NCBI RefSeq assembly: GCF_001953975.1
Contig: NZ_MBEJ01000085.1
Location: forward strand, 1-32,745
Reading direction: 5' to 3'
Length of the DNA stretch: 32,745 nt
Origin: Mycobacterium sp. NS-7484
GTDB lineage: Bacteria; Actinomycetota; Actinomycetes; Mycobacteriales; Mycobacteriaceae
Within the stretch, counting starts at the first letter, position 1, and each line of letters opens with the position of its first letter. Positions 1 through 7,979 of this stretch are shown here, in pieces. The position numbers and the translations under genes are program-made. The notes under the pieces were generated by a model. It searched no databases. It worked only from the letters and a program-made list of their open reading frames with translations, and was not told where the DNA came from.

Positions 1-519
1 ACCAACGCCGTCACCACCGCGCGCACCCTCAACGAGCAGCGCGGCAACCTCGACCAGGCCCTGGTGGCCGCAGTCGGCTTCGGCAACACCGGCGGCGACA
101 TCTTCGAACGCGGCGGGCCGTACCTGGTCCGCGGTAACCAGGACCTGCTGCCGGTCAGCGCGATGTTCGACCGCAACAGCCCGGCGCTGTACTGCATGAT
201 CCACAACTACGCCGAGGCCGCCCCCAAGTTCGCCCAGCAGACCCGCAACGGCTATGCGTTCGAACTGCACGACTTCCTGGTCGGCGCGCCGAACGCCTGG
301 GTCTATCCCGACAACCTGCCCCGGGTGAACGCCACCGGTGGTCCCGAAGGCCGCCCCGGCTGCTGGCAGCCGATCACCAAGGATCTGTGGCCGGCGCCGT
401 ACCTGGTCTTGGACACCGGCGCCTCGATCGCCCCGTACAACCACTTCGAGCTGGGTCAGCCGCTGGTTACCGAGTACGTGTGGGGCCGCCAGATCGGCGA
501 GCACACCATCAACCCTTAG
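1..519 (+). CDS. MceA-family protein, C-terminal part (5' end outside window)
   Basis: The open frame runs in from base 1 and ends at TAG 517-519, giving 172 residues. MceA proteins are the first substrate-binding subunits of Mce lipid importers, anchored at the membrane and reaching across the periplasm. The C-terminus shows the MceA signature as I remember it from Mce1A: GCWQPITKDLWPAPYLV, then DTGASIAPYNH, and a final VWGRQIGEHTINP. The middle is shorter than in Mce1A: the hydrophobic stretch before the PDNLPRVN segment is missing. Standard mce operons continue mceB to mceF after mceA, but here the next gene is on the other strand and overlaps this stop by 11 bases. This is therefore either an orphan mceA or the last gene of a rearranged cluster. 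Family assignment is sure; the paralogue is not. Confidence 0.9.
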   Translation, partial: TNAVTTARTLNEQRGNLDQALVAAVGFGNTGGDIFERGGPYLVRGNQDLLPVSAMFDRNSPALYCMIHNYAEAAPKFAQQTRNGYAFELHDFLVGAPNAWVYPDNLPRVNATGGPEGRPGCWQPITKDLWPAPYLVLDTGASIAPYNHFELGQPLVTEYVWGRQIGEHTINP

Positions 520-1408
520 CGGCCTTGACTTCCAGGTCCGCTTCCAAGCTCTCCTCGTAAGCACCCTCGTCGCGGCCGAGTGCGACGGTGGCGGCGGCCA
601 TCGCGCCGATGGCGACCGACAGGGCCACCGGTTCCCATCCGGTGATCGCCAGGTGCTCACCCAGCACGACCGAGCCGAGGACCACCGCGACAACCGGCTC
701 GAGCACCAGCATGGTCGGCACGGAGGTCTGCAGGGACCCGGCGTGAAACGCCGACTGCTGCAACAGCGTCGCGACCACCCCGAGGATCACCACCAGATAC
801 AGGGCGGGCGTGGTGAGCGCCGAGATCAGACCCTGCACGGCAATCGTGTGCATGACGATCTTGGTCAGCACCGCCACCACGCCGAACATCACGCCCACCG
901 CCAACGCCAGCAGTACCGCACGACGCCAGTTGACGCTGCGCGTGGCGGCCAGCACGCAGAGGGTGACCGCCGCCGCGCACACCACGGCGACGGTGACGGT
1001 GGTGGCCACCGAGACGGCGTAGGTTCCCGTGCTGGCTCTGGCCAGCGCGACGAACACGGTCAACGCACCGGTCAGCAGCAGCGCCCACAGCCACTCCGCA
1101 CGGCTGACCCGGCGGTGGGCCAGCCGGGCACTGAGCGGCAAGGCGAACAACAATGCCGACACCAACACCGGCTGGACGAGCAGCAACGACCCGAACCCCA
1201 GTGCCAGCGCCTGGAAGACATAGCCGGCCACCGCCGATGCGGTCCCGGCCCACCACAGCTTGCGGCGCAGCAAGGTGCGCAGCATGACGCTGCTGACACC
1301 CTTCTCGGGTGGAACGTCCATCGTCGCGCGCTGCCGGACCACAATGCCGACAGCTGCGAAAACCGCTGCGCAGAGGGCGAACAGCACCGCAAGACTGTTG
1401 CCGAGCAA
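509..1408 (-). CDS. DMT-superfamily (EamA-like) membrane transporter
   Basis: 299 residues, hydrophobic throughout, with about nine to ten predicted membrane segments in two halves, typical of drug/metabolite transporter (DMT) proteins. The first half includes GSLLLVQPVLVSALLFALPL and the second half LVLEPVVAVVLGSVVLGEHL, the repeated Pro/Gly-rich helix pattern ending in GE that marks EamA repeats. The C-terminal tail is acidic and cytoplasmic (EGAYEESLEADLEV). The likely start is TTG 1408, because an in-frame TGA lies three codons upstream; GTG 1387 is the alternative. The gene converges on the mceA-type gene and the two coding ends overlap by 11 bases. Substrate cannot be told from sequence. 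Confidence 0.85.
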   Translation of the reverse strand: MLGNSLAVLFALCAAVFAAVGIVVRQRATMDVPPEKGVSSVMLRTLLRRKLWWAGTASAVAGYVFQALALGFGSLLLVQPVLVSALLFALPLSARLAHRRVSRAEWLWALLLTGALTVFVALARASTGTYAVSVATTVTVAVVCAAAVTLCVLAATRSVNWRRAVLLALAVGVMFGVVAVLTKIVMHTIAVQGLISALTTPALYLVVILGVVATLLQQSAFHAGSLQTSVPTMLVLEPVVAVVLGSVVLGEHLAITGWEPVALSVAIGAMAAATVALGRDEGAYEESLEADLEVKAAKG

Positions 1409-1509
1409 GCCTCGTCAACCCCTTCCGGGCCGGTATGTCGGCCCTCTAGAGAAGAGAAGGCCCGTGCCCCTCAACCGTAGAGCGCCGGCGGCGGATGCGC
1501 CGCCTCGGC

Positions 1510-1818
1510 CTAGACGACCTGCAGGTGTCGCTTTGGCGGCTCGTCGGTGGTGCCCGTGTCGGAAACGGACGTGTTGGAAACCGGGGCGTCAGGAGCGGGA
1601 GCGATCTTGTCGTTGACGCTTGCCACGGCCAGATCGACCCGGTTGACCGCGGTGTCACACAAGTCGCGGACCCGGCCACTGGCGGTCTCGACGTCATCGG
1701 CGGCACTACGCAGGTAGGCCCTGAGGTTGATCCGCAGCCGCTCGCCGGCGCGGCGTGCGCGCAGCCGGACGCGGTCGTCGACCTCGACGGTCACGTAAGG
1801 CAAAACTCGAAACCTCAT
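1510..1818 (-). CDS. small hypothetical protein
   Basis: 102 residues from ATG 1818, which has a GAGG box eight bases upstream; an upstream GTG (1863) in the same frame has no ribosome site. I do not recognise the family. The N-terminal half is rich in Arg and Val (FRVLPYVTVEVDDRVRLRAR), followed by a predicted amphipathic helix around residues 30-75 and a Pro/Thr/Ser-rich tail with APDAPVSNTSVSDTGTTDEP. There is no signal peptide, membrane segment or cysteine pattern apart from a single Cys. It could be a small DNA- or membrane-associated protein, but nothing shows this. It lies alone between the transporter and the phosphatase on the same strand. Confidence 0.6.
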   Translation of the reverse strand: MRFRVLPYVTVEVDDRVRLRARRAGERLRINLRAYLRSAADDVETASGRVRDLCDTAVNRVDLAVASVNDKIAPAPDAPVSNTSVSDTGTTDEPPKRHLQVV

Positions 1819-1887
1819 GACAGAAACCTCATAGTCCCGCTCCATCTCCGCGTGCCTTGCCACAGTAACCGCGCCCGGCCGCGACGG

Positions 1888-2601
1888 CTAGGTTCCGGCG
1901 CCGTCCCAGTCGGTCAGCGTCCAGCCATCCGTCGGATTGCCTTTCACCACCACATAGCCGGTGTTGTCGAGCGGGTGCTCCATCAGCAGCTGCGGATCGG
2001 GATTGACGACGTTCATCTGCACCCACAGCATGATCGCGGCGCCGTGTGAATACGCGACGGGATTGTCGTCACCGGTGTCGTAGATCTGCTGGACGGCACC
2101 GTCGAACCGAGCATCGAACTCATTGCCGTCGATCGATCCGGGTATCCGCGCGCTGCGGTCGCCGCGCAACCACTTCTCGGGCGCCGAGAAATACGTGTTC
2201 ACCGCACTCGCTTCCGGCTGGCCTTCGTAATCGCCTGCCTCGACCTCGCGGAGTCCGGGCAACACGGTGACCGGCTCGCCCAAGGTGTCGGCCATCGGCT
2301 CGGCGGTCTGTTGGGTGCGCACCATGGTCGAGGCGAAGATGCCGTCGTAATGGTGGGACGCCAGGCGCTGTGCACTGGCGACGGCCTGGCTGCGGCCCAG
2401 CTCGGTCAGCGGTGGTCCCGGGGTCGAGCTGTCGATCAGGCCCGAGGCGTTGCCCGCCGACTGCGCGTGGCGGACGAACGTCAAGGTGATGGAGCGGTAT
2501 CCACCCGCGGCAGCCGTCGGCGCCAGCAGCGCGGCCAGAGCGAGAAGGATCGCAAACAGCAGTGGCAGTGCCCGTAGTTTTCGCACACCGCCATCTTTCA
2601 C
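1888..2601 (-). CDS. secreted histidine phosphatase (phosphoglycerate-mutase superfamily)
   Basis: 237 residues from GTG 2601 (GTG 2586 is a possible alternative). Residues 7-32 form a signal peptide: basic start, long Leu/Ala core, and an A-rich cleavage region, so the enzyme is exported or membrane-tethered. The mature part opens with FVRHAQSAGN: Arg44-His45 is the RHG/RHA catalytic motif of the histidine phosphatase superfamily. The second catalytic His is in AYSHGAAI near residue 185, and LPGLREVEAGDYEG carries the acid/base Glu region. Substrate is unknown. It diverges from the methyltransferase gene with only about 23 bases between the likely starts, so the promoters must overlap coding sequence. 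Confidence 0.87.
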   Translation of the reverse strand: MKDGGVRKLRALPLLFAILLALAALLAPTAAAGGYRSITLTFVRHAQSAGNASGLIDSSTPGPPLTELGRSQAVASAQRLASHHYDGIFASTMVRTQQTAEPMADTLGEPVTVLPGLREVEAGDYEGQPEASAVNTYFSAPEKWLRGDRSARIPGSIDGNEFDARFDGAVQQIYDTGDDNPVAYSHGAAIMLWVQMNVVNPDPQLLMEHPLDNTGYVVVKGNPTDGWTLTDWDGAGT

Positions 2602-2611
2602 CGCTCGGGCG

Positions 2612-2624
2612 TAGTTTCGTGAGC
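2612..2624 (+). promoter_or_regulatory. leaderless -10 element for the O-methyltransferase gene
   Basis: TAGTTT (2612-2617) fits the mycobacterial TAnnnT -10 pattern and lies seven bases before GTG 2625. No Shine-Dalgarno sequence precedes this start, so a leaderless transcript beginning at GTG is the simplest reading, and this spacing is why I choose GTG 2625 over GTG 2619. Confidence 0.45.
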
Positions 2625-3284
2625 GTGACTACTCTCGAGGACCCCAGGGTCGCAGACACATTGGACCGGATGTACGCGGCGTCGGCCGAGCAGTTCGCGA
2701 AACTCCGTGAGGAGGGCTCCCGCAAGTTCGCCGATCTGTCCAACGCGAGCGCTCAGGAACGTGCAGATGCCCTCAGCGACATCTACATGCCGGTGACGCG
2801 TGAGGCCGGCCGGTTGTTGTACTCGCTGGTGCGGGCCATCAAGCCGGCCGTCGTCGTCGAGTTCGGGATGTCCTTCGGACTCTCGGCACTGCACCTAGCA
2901 TCGGCGGTGCGCGACAACGGCTCCGGGCGGGTGTTCACCACCGAGCTCAGCGCGACCAAGATCGCCTCGGCCAAACAGACGTTCGCCGATACCGGCCTCG
3001 AGGACGTCATCACCGTCCTAGAGGGCGATGCGCTGGAAACACTCAAGACCGTGACCGGCGACATCGGTTTCGTGCTGCTCGACGGCTGGAAGGAGCTCTA
3101 CCTTCCGGTGCTCGAACTCCTTGAGCCACAACTCAATATCGGAGCCCTACTCGTCGCGGACAACACCTCCATGGACGACACCAAGCCTTACCTGGACCAC
3201 GTGCGCGAGCCGTCCAACGGCTATGTGAGCGTGAACTTCCTCGCCCGCGACAGCGACAGCATGGAGCTCAGCTGCCGGGTTTAG
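2625..3284 (+). CDS. SAM-dependent O-methyltransferase (type 3, COMT-like)
   Basis: About 219 residues. VVEFGMSFGLSALHLASAV is the glycine-rich SAM-binding motif I of class I methyltransferases. IGFVLLDGWKELYLPVLELL is the conserved post-motif region of the type 3 O-methyltransferase family (catechol/caffeoyl-CoA type), in which an Asp binds the divalent metal. LLVADNTSMDD is the next conserved strand and metal-ligand region. The N-terminal helix starts DPRVADTLDRMYAASAEQF, as expected for mycobacterial members. Start GTG 2625 is supported by a TAnnnT box seven bases upstream. The stop overlaps the stop of the convergent AraC gene by four bases. The methyl acceptor is unknown. Confidence 0.88.
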   Translation: MTTLEDPRVADTLDRMYAASAEQFAKLREEGSRKFADLSNASAQERADALSDIYMPVTREAGRLLYSLVRAIKPAVVVEFGMSFGLSALHLASAVRDNGSGRVFTTELSATKIASAKQTFADTGLEDVITVLEGDALETLKTVTGDIGFVLLDGWKELYLPVLELLEPQLNIGALLVADNTSMDDTKPYLDHVREPSNGYVSVNFLARDSDSMELSCRV

Positions 3285-4120
3285 AGCTCCTCGCGCGCGC
3301 GAGCCCGATACGCCGACGGCGTCTGACCGCAGAACTGGCTGAAACACCGGGTGAACGAGCTCAGGTTTTCGAAGCCCACGGCCGTCGCGGTGGCCTGCAC
3401 TGATTGCTCGGGCCCGGCCAGCAGCGCCATAGCCCGCAACATCCGCGCATGCAGAAGGTAAGTGCGCCAAGAGATTCCGATGGTCTCGGCAAACAGCCGG
3501 CGCAGCGTACGCTCGGATACCGCGACGGCCCGGCTGACCTCCTCGGAGGTCACCGAATCCAGATGTTCCTTGGTGTACGCCAATGCGGCGGCCACGATCG
3601 GATGGTCGGTGGTCGGCAGGCTCAGCGGGGCCTCGTGGTCGAGCGCCTCGACGACGAGGTTGGCCAAGGTCCGGAAGAACGAATCGGATTCGGGTTCGTC
3701 GTCGGCACAGCCGGCCCGCTCGATCGACCAACGCAACGCGTAGACCATCATCTCCCGGATCAGCGGTGACACCGCGATGATCCGGGCCCGATCACCCCCG
3801 TCGCGGATGAGCTGCGGATCGAACATCACCGCAATGGTCTTGACGTCGGGGTTCATCACCGCCTGGTGGTGCAGACCGGCCGGTATCCAGGCCGCCTGCT
3901 GCGGCGGCAGCAGATAGTGCGCGGCCTCGGTCTCCACCTCGACCACCCCGTGCAGCGCGTACTCGATCTGATGCACGTCGTGAAAGTGCCAGCCGGTGAT
4001 CAGCCCTTCACCCTCGTACAGGTAGCTGCCCGCCGCGGCCCGACCGCCCCGGCGCAGGTCGATGTGGCGAGGTCTGGCCGGTTCGGCTAAATCTCTGTCC
4101 GAAGTTGCAGAGACGGTCAT
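3281..4120 (-). CDS. AraC-family transcription regulator with cupin sensor domain
   Basis: 279 residues from ATG 4120. The N-terminal half is a cupin-like effector domain: GWHFHDVHQIEYALHG around residues 43-58 and the following LPPQQAAWIPAGLHH are typical. The C-terminal 100 residues hold the double helix-turn-helix of AraC: VSERTLRRLFAETIGISWRT and then ATAVGFENLSSFTRCFSQ, closing with FCGQTPSAYRAR. Its start is 25 bases from that of the divergent amidohydrolase gene, so it most likely controls that gene and itself. A TACGCT -10-like box (4129-4134, minus strand) ends eight bases before the ATG, implying almost no leader. The inducer is unknown. Confidence 0.92.
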   Translation of the reverse strand: MTVSATSDRDLAEPARPRHIDLRRGGRAAAGSYLYEGEGLITGWHFHDVHQIEYALHGVVEVETEAAHYLLPPQQAAWIPAGLHHQAVMNPDVKTIAVMFDPQLIRDGGDRARIIAVSPLIREMMVYALRWSIERAGCADDEPESDSFFRTLANLVVEALDHEAPLSLPTTDHPIVAAALAYTKEHLDSVTSEEVSRAVAVSERTLRRLFAETIGISWRTYLLHARMLRAMALLAGPEQSVQATATAVGFENLSSFTRCFSQFCGQTPSAYRARAREEL

Positions 4121-4130
4121 GCTTTTGCAG
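4105..4130. promoter_or_regulatory. candidate AraC-type operator: two TTGCAG direct repeats 20 bp apart
   Basis: TTGCAG occurs at 4105-4110 and again at 4125-4130, in the same direction and two helical turns apart, the geometry AraC proteins use for their two helix-turn-helix motifs or two monomers. The first copy lies in the first codons of the AraC gene and the second in the 25-base gap to the amidohydrolase gene, overlapping the minus-strand -10-like TACGCT. A near-consensus TACTAC (4133-4138) ends seven bases before the amidohydrolase ATG. The repeats are seen directly; their role is inferred. Confidence 0.35.
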
Positions 4131-4145
4131 CGTACTACTGAGATT

Positions 4146-5408
4146 ATGAAAACCGACGACCTGATCCTGATCAGCATCGACGACCACGTCGTCGAGCCTC
4201 CCGACATGTTCCTTCGCCACGTTCCGGCGAAGTACAAGGAAGAGGCGCCGATCGTCGTCACCGACGACAAGGGTGTCGACCAGTGGATGTATCAGGGCCG
4301 TCCGCAGGGTGTGTCCGGCCTCAACGCCGTGGTGTCCTGGCCGGCCGAGGAGTGGGGTCGTGATCCGGCCGGATTCGCCGAGATGCGCCCCGGTGTGTAC
4401 GACGTGCACGAGCGGGTCCGCGACATGGACCGCAACGGCATCCTGGCCTCGATGTGCTTCCCGACCTTCACCGGCTTCTCGGCCCGCCACCTCAACATGC
4501 ACCGCGAGGAGGCCACGCTGGTGATGGTGTCGGCCTACAACGACTGGCACATCGACGAGTGGGCCGGGTCGTACCCCGGACGGTTCGTCCCGATCGCGAT
4601 CCTGCCGACGTGGAATCCCGAGGCCATGTGCCGCGAGATCCGCCGCGTGGCGGCCAAGGGTTGCCGTGCGGTCACCATGCCTGAACTGCCCCACCTGGAA
4701 GGACTTCCGAGCTACTTCGACGAGGACTACTGGGGACCGGTGTTCCGGACGCTGTCCGAGGAGAACGTGGTGATGTGCCTGCACATCGGCACCGGCTTCG
4801 GCGCGATCTCCATGGCCAAGGACGCTCCGATCGACAACCTGATCATCCTGGCCACCCAGGTCTCGGCGATGTGTGCCCAGGACCTGCTCTGGGGACCGGC
4901 GATGCGCAACTACCCCGACCTCAAGTTCGCCTTCTCCGAGGGCGGAATCGGTTGGATTCCTTTCTATCTCGATCGAAGCGACCGGCACTACACCAACCAG
5001 AAGTGGCTGCGCCGCGACTTCGGCGACAAGCTGCCCTCCGACGTGTTCCGCGAGCACTCACTGGCCTGCTATGTCACCGACAAGACCTCGCTGAAGCTGC
5101 GCCATGAGATCGGTATTGACAACATCGCCTGGGAGTGCGACTACCCCCACAGCGACTGCTTCTGGCCCGACGCTCCCGAGCAGGTGCTGGCCGAGCTGAA
5201 TGCCGCCGGCGCAAGCGATTCCGACATCAACAAGATCACCTGGGAGAACTCGGCCCGGTTCTTCAGCTGGGATCCGTTCAAGCACACCGCACGCGATCAG
5301 GCCAACGTCGGCGCACTGCGCGCCAAGGCCACCGACGTCGACACCTCGATCCGCCCGCGTGCGGAGTGGGCGCGCCTCTACGAACAGAAGCAGCTCGCCA
5401 AGGCCTGA
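4146..5408 (+). CDS. metal-dependent amidohydrolase (amidohydrolase 2 / ACMSD-like)
   Basis: 420 residues from ATG 4146. This is a TIM-barrel hydrolase or decarboxylase of the amidohydrolase-2 family. The N-terminal metal motif reads ISIDDHVVEPPDMF (residues 9-22); a mid-barrel His lies in LHIGTGF near residue 211; the C-terminal metal/catalytic Asp lies in ECDYPHSD near residue 332, followed by NKITWENSARFF, the usual last helix of the family. Family members in mycobacteria and other actinobacteria often act in catabolism of aromatic or cyclic compounds, hydrolysing or decarboxylating a ring product; the substrate here cannot be told. It is divergent from the AraC gene and followed by a strong hairpin, so it is probably a single-gene transcript controlled by that regulator. 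Confidence 0.9.
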   Translation: MKTDDLILISIDDHVVEPPDMFLRHVPAKYKEEAPIVVTDDKGVDQWMYQGRPQGVSGLNAVVSWPAEEWGRDPAGFAEMRPGVYDVHERVRDMDRNGILASMCFPTFTGFSARHLNMHREEATLVMVSAYNDWHIDEWAGSYPGRFVPIAILPTWNPEAMCREIRRVAAKGCRAVTMPELPHLEGLPSYFDEDYWGPVFRTLSEENVVMCLHIGTGFGAISMAKDAPIDNLIILATQVSAMCAQDLLWGPAMRNYPDLKFAFSEGGIGWIPFYLDRSDRHYTNQKWLRRDFGDKLPSDVFREHSLACYVTDKTSLKLRHEIGIDNIAWECDYPHSDCFWPDAPEQVLAELNAAGASDSDINKITWENSARFFSWDPFKHTARDQANVGALRAKATDVDTSIRPRAEWARLYEQKQLAKA

Positions 5409-5441
5409 GCTCAGCGCCGGGTCGATTTTGATGCCGCGAAT

Positions 5442-5486
5442 CCCTCGTTCGGTGGGTGACAATGTGATCACTCACGCGAACGAGGG
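5442..5486 (+). terminator. extended hairpin after the amidohydrolase gene, likely terminator
   Basis: CCCTCGTTCG (5442-5451) pairs perfectly with CGAACGAGGG (5477-5486). The stem continues with GTGGGTGA (5452-5459) against TCACTCAC (5468-5475), one G-T wobble and one bulged base (5476), leaving a loop of eight bases (5460-5467). There is no U-tract, as is common for mycobacterial terminators. The 8-base palindrome GTGATCAC (5464-5471) lies across the loop, so a protein-binding role is also possible. The rest of the 184-base gap to the next gene shows nothing clear. Confidence 0.55.
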
Positions 5487-5592
5487 GTCACGAGGTGCCG
5501 TACACGGTGTCGCAGGTTCGAGCGTCCGAGGTCACTGGCAGCCGCAACCCATTCGAGACCAATGCTGGCGCGTCCGATGGCGGGTACCACGA

Positions 5593-6177
5593 ATGACCCG
5601 ACGAGTCGGCACGCTACTCACTGTGCTCATGGCATTGCTTGCCGTGTGCGGCTGTGATCCCCTGGGAAAGCCCTCGCTGGAACCAAGTTTCGGCATTCGC
5701 GTGGCCGAGGGCAAGCTCCAGATCTGGTTCGGTTCGGCATGCGATGGCACTACGGGGGTCGATCTCACCTTCGACATGTCCAAAGACAACGAGGCGGCGC
5801 TGCAACTCAGAACACCCGTTACCGCACTGAAACAGACGTCCCCATCTGGGCGCCAGGAGCCGGTCGAGGGGCCCGATCCCGGCGTGGCGGTTGAGTACAT
5901 CACCATCGGCGGACCGTATCCCGGCCTTGAGGTTACGAAGGCGCTGCCGCCTGGATTTCATTGGCAACGCATGACATCGCTGTTCGTCGGTATTGAGGGC
6001 CCACCGGTCGCCTGGGGGACGACAAGCGATCTCACGAAGGTGCTCGCCGAGTCCGCACAGCACTCCCCAGACACCTACTGGTTCCAAGGTGTCGGCTGGC
6101 TGGCCCCGGCCGACGTCGCTGCCCAGAGCGGCAAAACCTTTCTGACGCTGTGCACACCGGATCCATCGACCCGCTGA
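5593..6177 (+). CDS. putative lipoprotein of unknown function
   Basis: 194 residues from ATG 5593. The N-terminus MTRRVGTLLTVLMALLAVCGC is a basic start, a hydrophobic core and a lipobox-like end (VCGC, with acylation possible at the second Cys), so the protein is probably exported and lipidated; the Cys at -2 is atypical. The mature region has no domain I recognise. It starts with a Gly/Pro/Ser linker, then FGIRVAEGKLQIWFGSACD, and contains a central proline-rich segment. The two later cysteines (in GSACDG and TLCTPD) could form a disulphide. Codon use looks less biased than in the neighbours, consistent with a poorly conserved accessory gene. Confidence 0.7.
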   Translation: MTRRVGTLLTVLMALLAVCGCDPLGKPSLEPSFGIRVAEGKLQIWFGSACDGTTGVDLTFDMSKDNEAALQLRTPVTALKQTSPSGRQEPVEGPDPGVAVEYITIGGPYPGLEVTKALPPGFHWQRMTSLFVGIEGPPVAWGTTSDLTKVLAESAQHSPDTYWFQGVGWLAPADVAAQSGKTFLTLCTPDPSTR

Positions 6178-6202
6178 CTGCCTGCGCACCGGCCAGATAG
6201 CT

Positions 6203-6700
6203 TCAGGCCCGCAGAGGTACGCCGCCGCCCCGTGCGTTCATCGACGTGAACGCCTCTGCGGCGGACACCTCGTCGGCAGAGATGCAGGCAGCGGTGACGG
6301 CCAGGGTTTTGAACGCCCGCGCGGCCGAGCTCAGGCTGTGCCCGAGCAGGTGACTCGGATCCGGCGATTCGCCCCAGAGCAGAGCCTCCGTGTAGCCGGC
6401 CGGAAGCTGTTGGCCATCACCGGAAATCGCCCGGGCATACGCCTCGGCCCCCATGACCAGAACATACTGCTCCTCGTCTGGGAGGCCCGGCGATGCCGCC
6501 TCGTCGACAAGCTCCGCACCGAGAATCCGGATGGGTCGAACGTCGTCGGGGCCGTCCTTGAGGAGCTGCACGCTGACCCGCCAGCCACTCATCATCCGGT
6601 CGACGATGAGCCCACCGGCGTTGGCGGCGAGCTCGGCGGCGTCGCCGGCGATGACGTGCATGCGGTAAGCCACGGTGCCGCAGTCTTTTTGGCTCTTCAT
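6203..6700 (-). CDS. unknown protein translationally coupled to a P450
   Basis: 165 residues from ATG 6700. The start overlaps the P450 stop in an ATGA overlap (6697-6700), so translation of the two is probably coupled and they likely work in one pathway. I recognise no family. The sequence looks like a soluble alpha/beta protein: VAYRMHVIAGDAAELAANAG at the start, RVSVQLLKDGPDDVRPIRIL in the middle, and a helical C-terminal half with SHLLGHSLSSAARAFKTLAV. There is no signal peptide, membrane segment or conserved Cys/His cluster. It is not a ferredoxin (no Cys-rich motif), which would have been the usual P450 partner. Confidence 0.7.
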   Translation of the reverse strand: MKSQKDCGTVAYRMHVIAGDAAELAANAGGLIVDRMMSGWRVSVQLLKDGPDDVRPIRILGAELVDEAASPGLPDEEQYVLVMGAEAYARAISGDGQQLPAGYTEALLWGESPDPSHLLGHSLSSAARAFKTLAVTAACISADEVSAAEAFTSMNARGGGVPLRA

Positions 6701-7902
6701 CGCAACACCCGCACCGGCACGTGCGCCCAGCCGGCGACGTTCTGCATGCTCACCCGTTCGCACCGGTCCCAATCGACCTCGTACCGGGGCATGAAATCCA
6801 GCAGCTTGTTCAGGGCGATACCGCATTCCAACCGCGCGAGTGCCGCGCCGAGGCAGCTGTGGATCCCGTAGCCGAATCCGAGGTTCTGGGCTTCGGTGCG
6901 GTTCCGATCGATGTCGAAGGTGTCGGGGTCCGTCCACGCGTCGGGGTCCCGGTTCGCCGAACCGCCGACCAGGAATACCGGCTTGCCCGCCGGAATCGTG
7001 ACGCCGTGCAACTCGATCTCACGCTGAGAGCGCCGCACGTTGTACTGCGCCGGGGCCTCATACCGCAGCAGCTCCTCGATCGCGGCCGGCACCTTGCTGC
7101 GGTCCGCACGCAAACGCTGCCATTGGTCGGGATGACGGCCGAACATCACCACGGCCGCACCGACCAGCTTGGTCACCGTCTCGGCGCCGGCCCCACCGAG
7201 AAGGGTGGCGAATCCGGCGATCTCGGAGTTCCGTAGCCGCGTGAGCTCACCGTCCTCACGCTCGATCTCGGCGGCGATCAGGCCGCTGATCATGTCGTCG
7301 CGCGGTTCGGCGCGGCGCTGTTTGATCAGGTCGTAGTACAGCAGCCAGGTCTGGGCCATCGCCTCGATGCCGGACTCCGACATCTCGATCTGGCCCGGGT
7401 CTCGATGCAGCGAGGCATCGATCCACAGCCGCACCTGCTGACGAGATTCCGGTGGGACACCCAGCATCGTGGTGATGACCTCGACTGGGAAGTACGCCGA
7501 GAAGTCCGACACCACATCGAATCCCGACGGATCGACGCCACCGAGGTAACGGTCGATCTGCTGCTCGACCATGTCGTTCAGCGCGCCGATCGCCCTCGGG
7601 GTGAAGACCTTGTTCACCAGGCTGCGCATGTGCCGATGTTCGGGCGGGTCCATCGAGATGATCATCTTCGCGGGCACCTTCTGCCCGGTCCGGACCATGG
7701 CCAGATCGACCCCGTAGGCCGACGAGTAGGTCTCGAAATCCTTGAAGGCGGCCGCCACGTCGGCGTGCCTGGTCAGGGCATAGAAGTCATAGTCGGCGTT
7801 GTAATAGACCGGAGCTTCCTCCCGCATCCGCCGATACGTCTCATAGGGGCCGTTGAAGAAATCCTCCGAGAAGGGATCGAACACCACCTGCGACGTCGTC
7901 AC
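6697..7902 (-). CDS. cytochrome P450
   Basis: 401 residues from GTG 7902, chosen for the GGAGG box four bases upstream. The fold landmarks are clear: the ExxR pair in EELLRYE near residue 279, the haem-binding loop FGYGIHSCLGAALAR with the axial Cys near residue 348, and the C-helix region DPPEHRHMRSLVNKVFTPRA. The I-helix reads GGAGAETV near residue 239: the usual acid-Thr pair (often D/E-T) is E-T. The class is a soluble bacterial P450 needing a ferredoxin and reductase, none of which is encoded nearby. The P450 subfamily number cannot be assigned by eye. A perfect palindrome 54-68 bases upstream of the start suggests repressor control. Confidence 0.94.
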   Translation of the reverse strand: MTTSQVVFDPFSEDFFNGPYETYRRMREEAPVYYNADYDFYALTRHADVAAAFKDFETYSSAYGVDLAMVRTGQKVPAKMIISMDPPEHRHMRSLVNKVFTPRAIGALNDMVEQQIDRYLGGVDPSGFDVVSDFSAYFPVEVITTMLGVPPESRQQVRLWIDASLHRDPGQIEMSESGIEAMAQTWLLYYDLIKQRRAEPRDDMISGLIAAEIEREDGELTRLRNSEIAGFATLLGGAGAETVTKLVGAAVVMFGRHPDQWQRLRADRSKVPAAIEELLRYEAPAQYNVRRSQREIELHGVTIPAGKPVFLVGGSANRDPDAWTDPDTFDIDRNRTEAQNLGFGYGIHSCLGAALARLECGIALNKLLDFMPRYEVDWDRCERVSMQNVAGWAHVPVRVLR

Positions 7903-7950
7903 ATGACCTCCCGCTCGACACCCAACCCGCCCCGACACCATTCCGGGACG

Positions 7951-7979
7951 CCCAACTGTAATAGTTACAGTAGGTTGGG
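7951..7979. promoter_or_regulatory. palindromic operator upstream of the P450 gene
   Basis: CTGTAA-TAG-TTACAG (7956-7970) is a perfect inverted repeat, flanked by CCCAA (7951-7955) and TTGGG (7975-7979), which are also complementary. It sits between irtB's end and the P450 start. This is the size and symmetry of a TetR-family operator. On the minus strand a -35-like TTGAAC (7984-7979) borders it. The regulator is not encoded next to it. Confidence 0.5.

Noticed and set aside
3404..3780. Plus-strand open frames opposite the AraC gene.
   Set aside because: They are antisense to a conserved regulator and have no ribosome site or recognisable domain.
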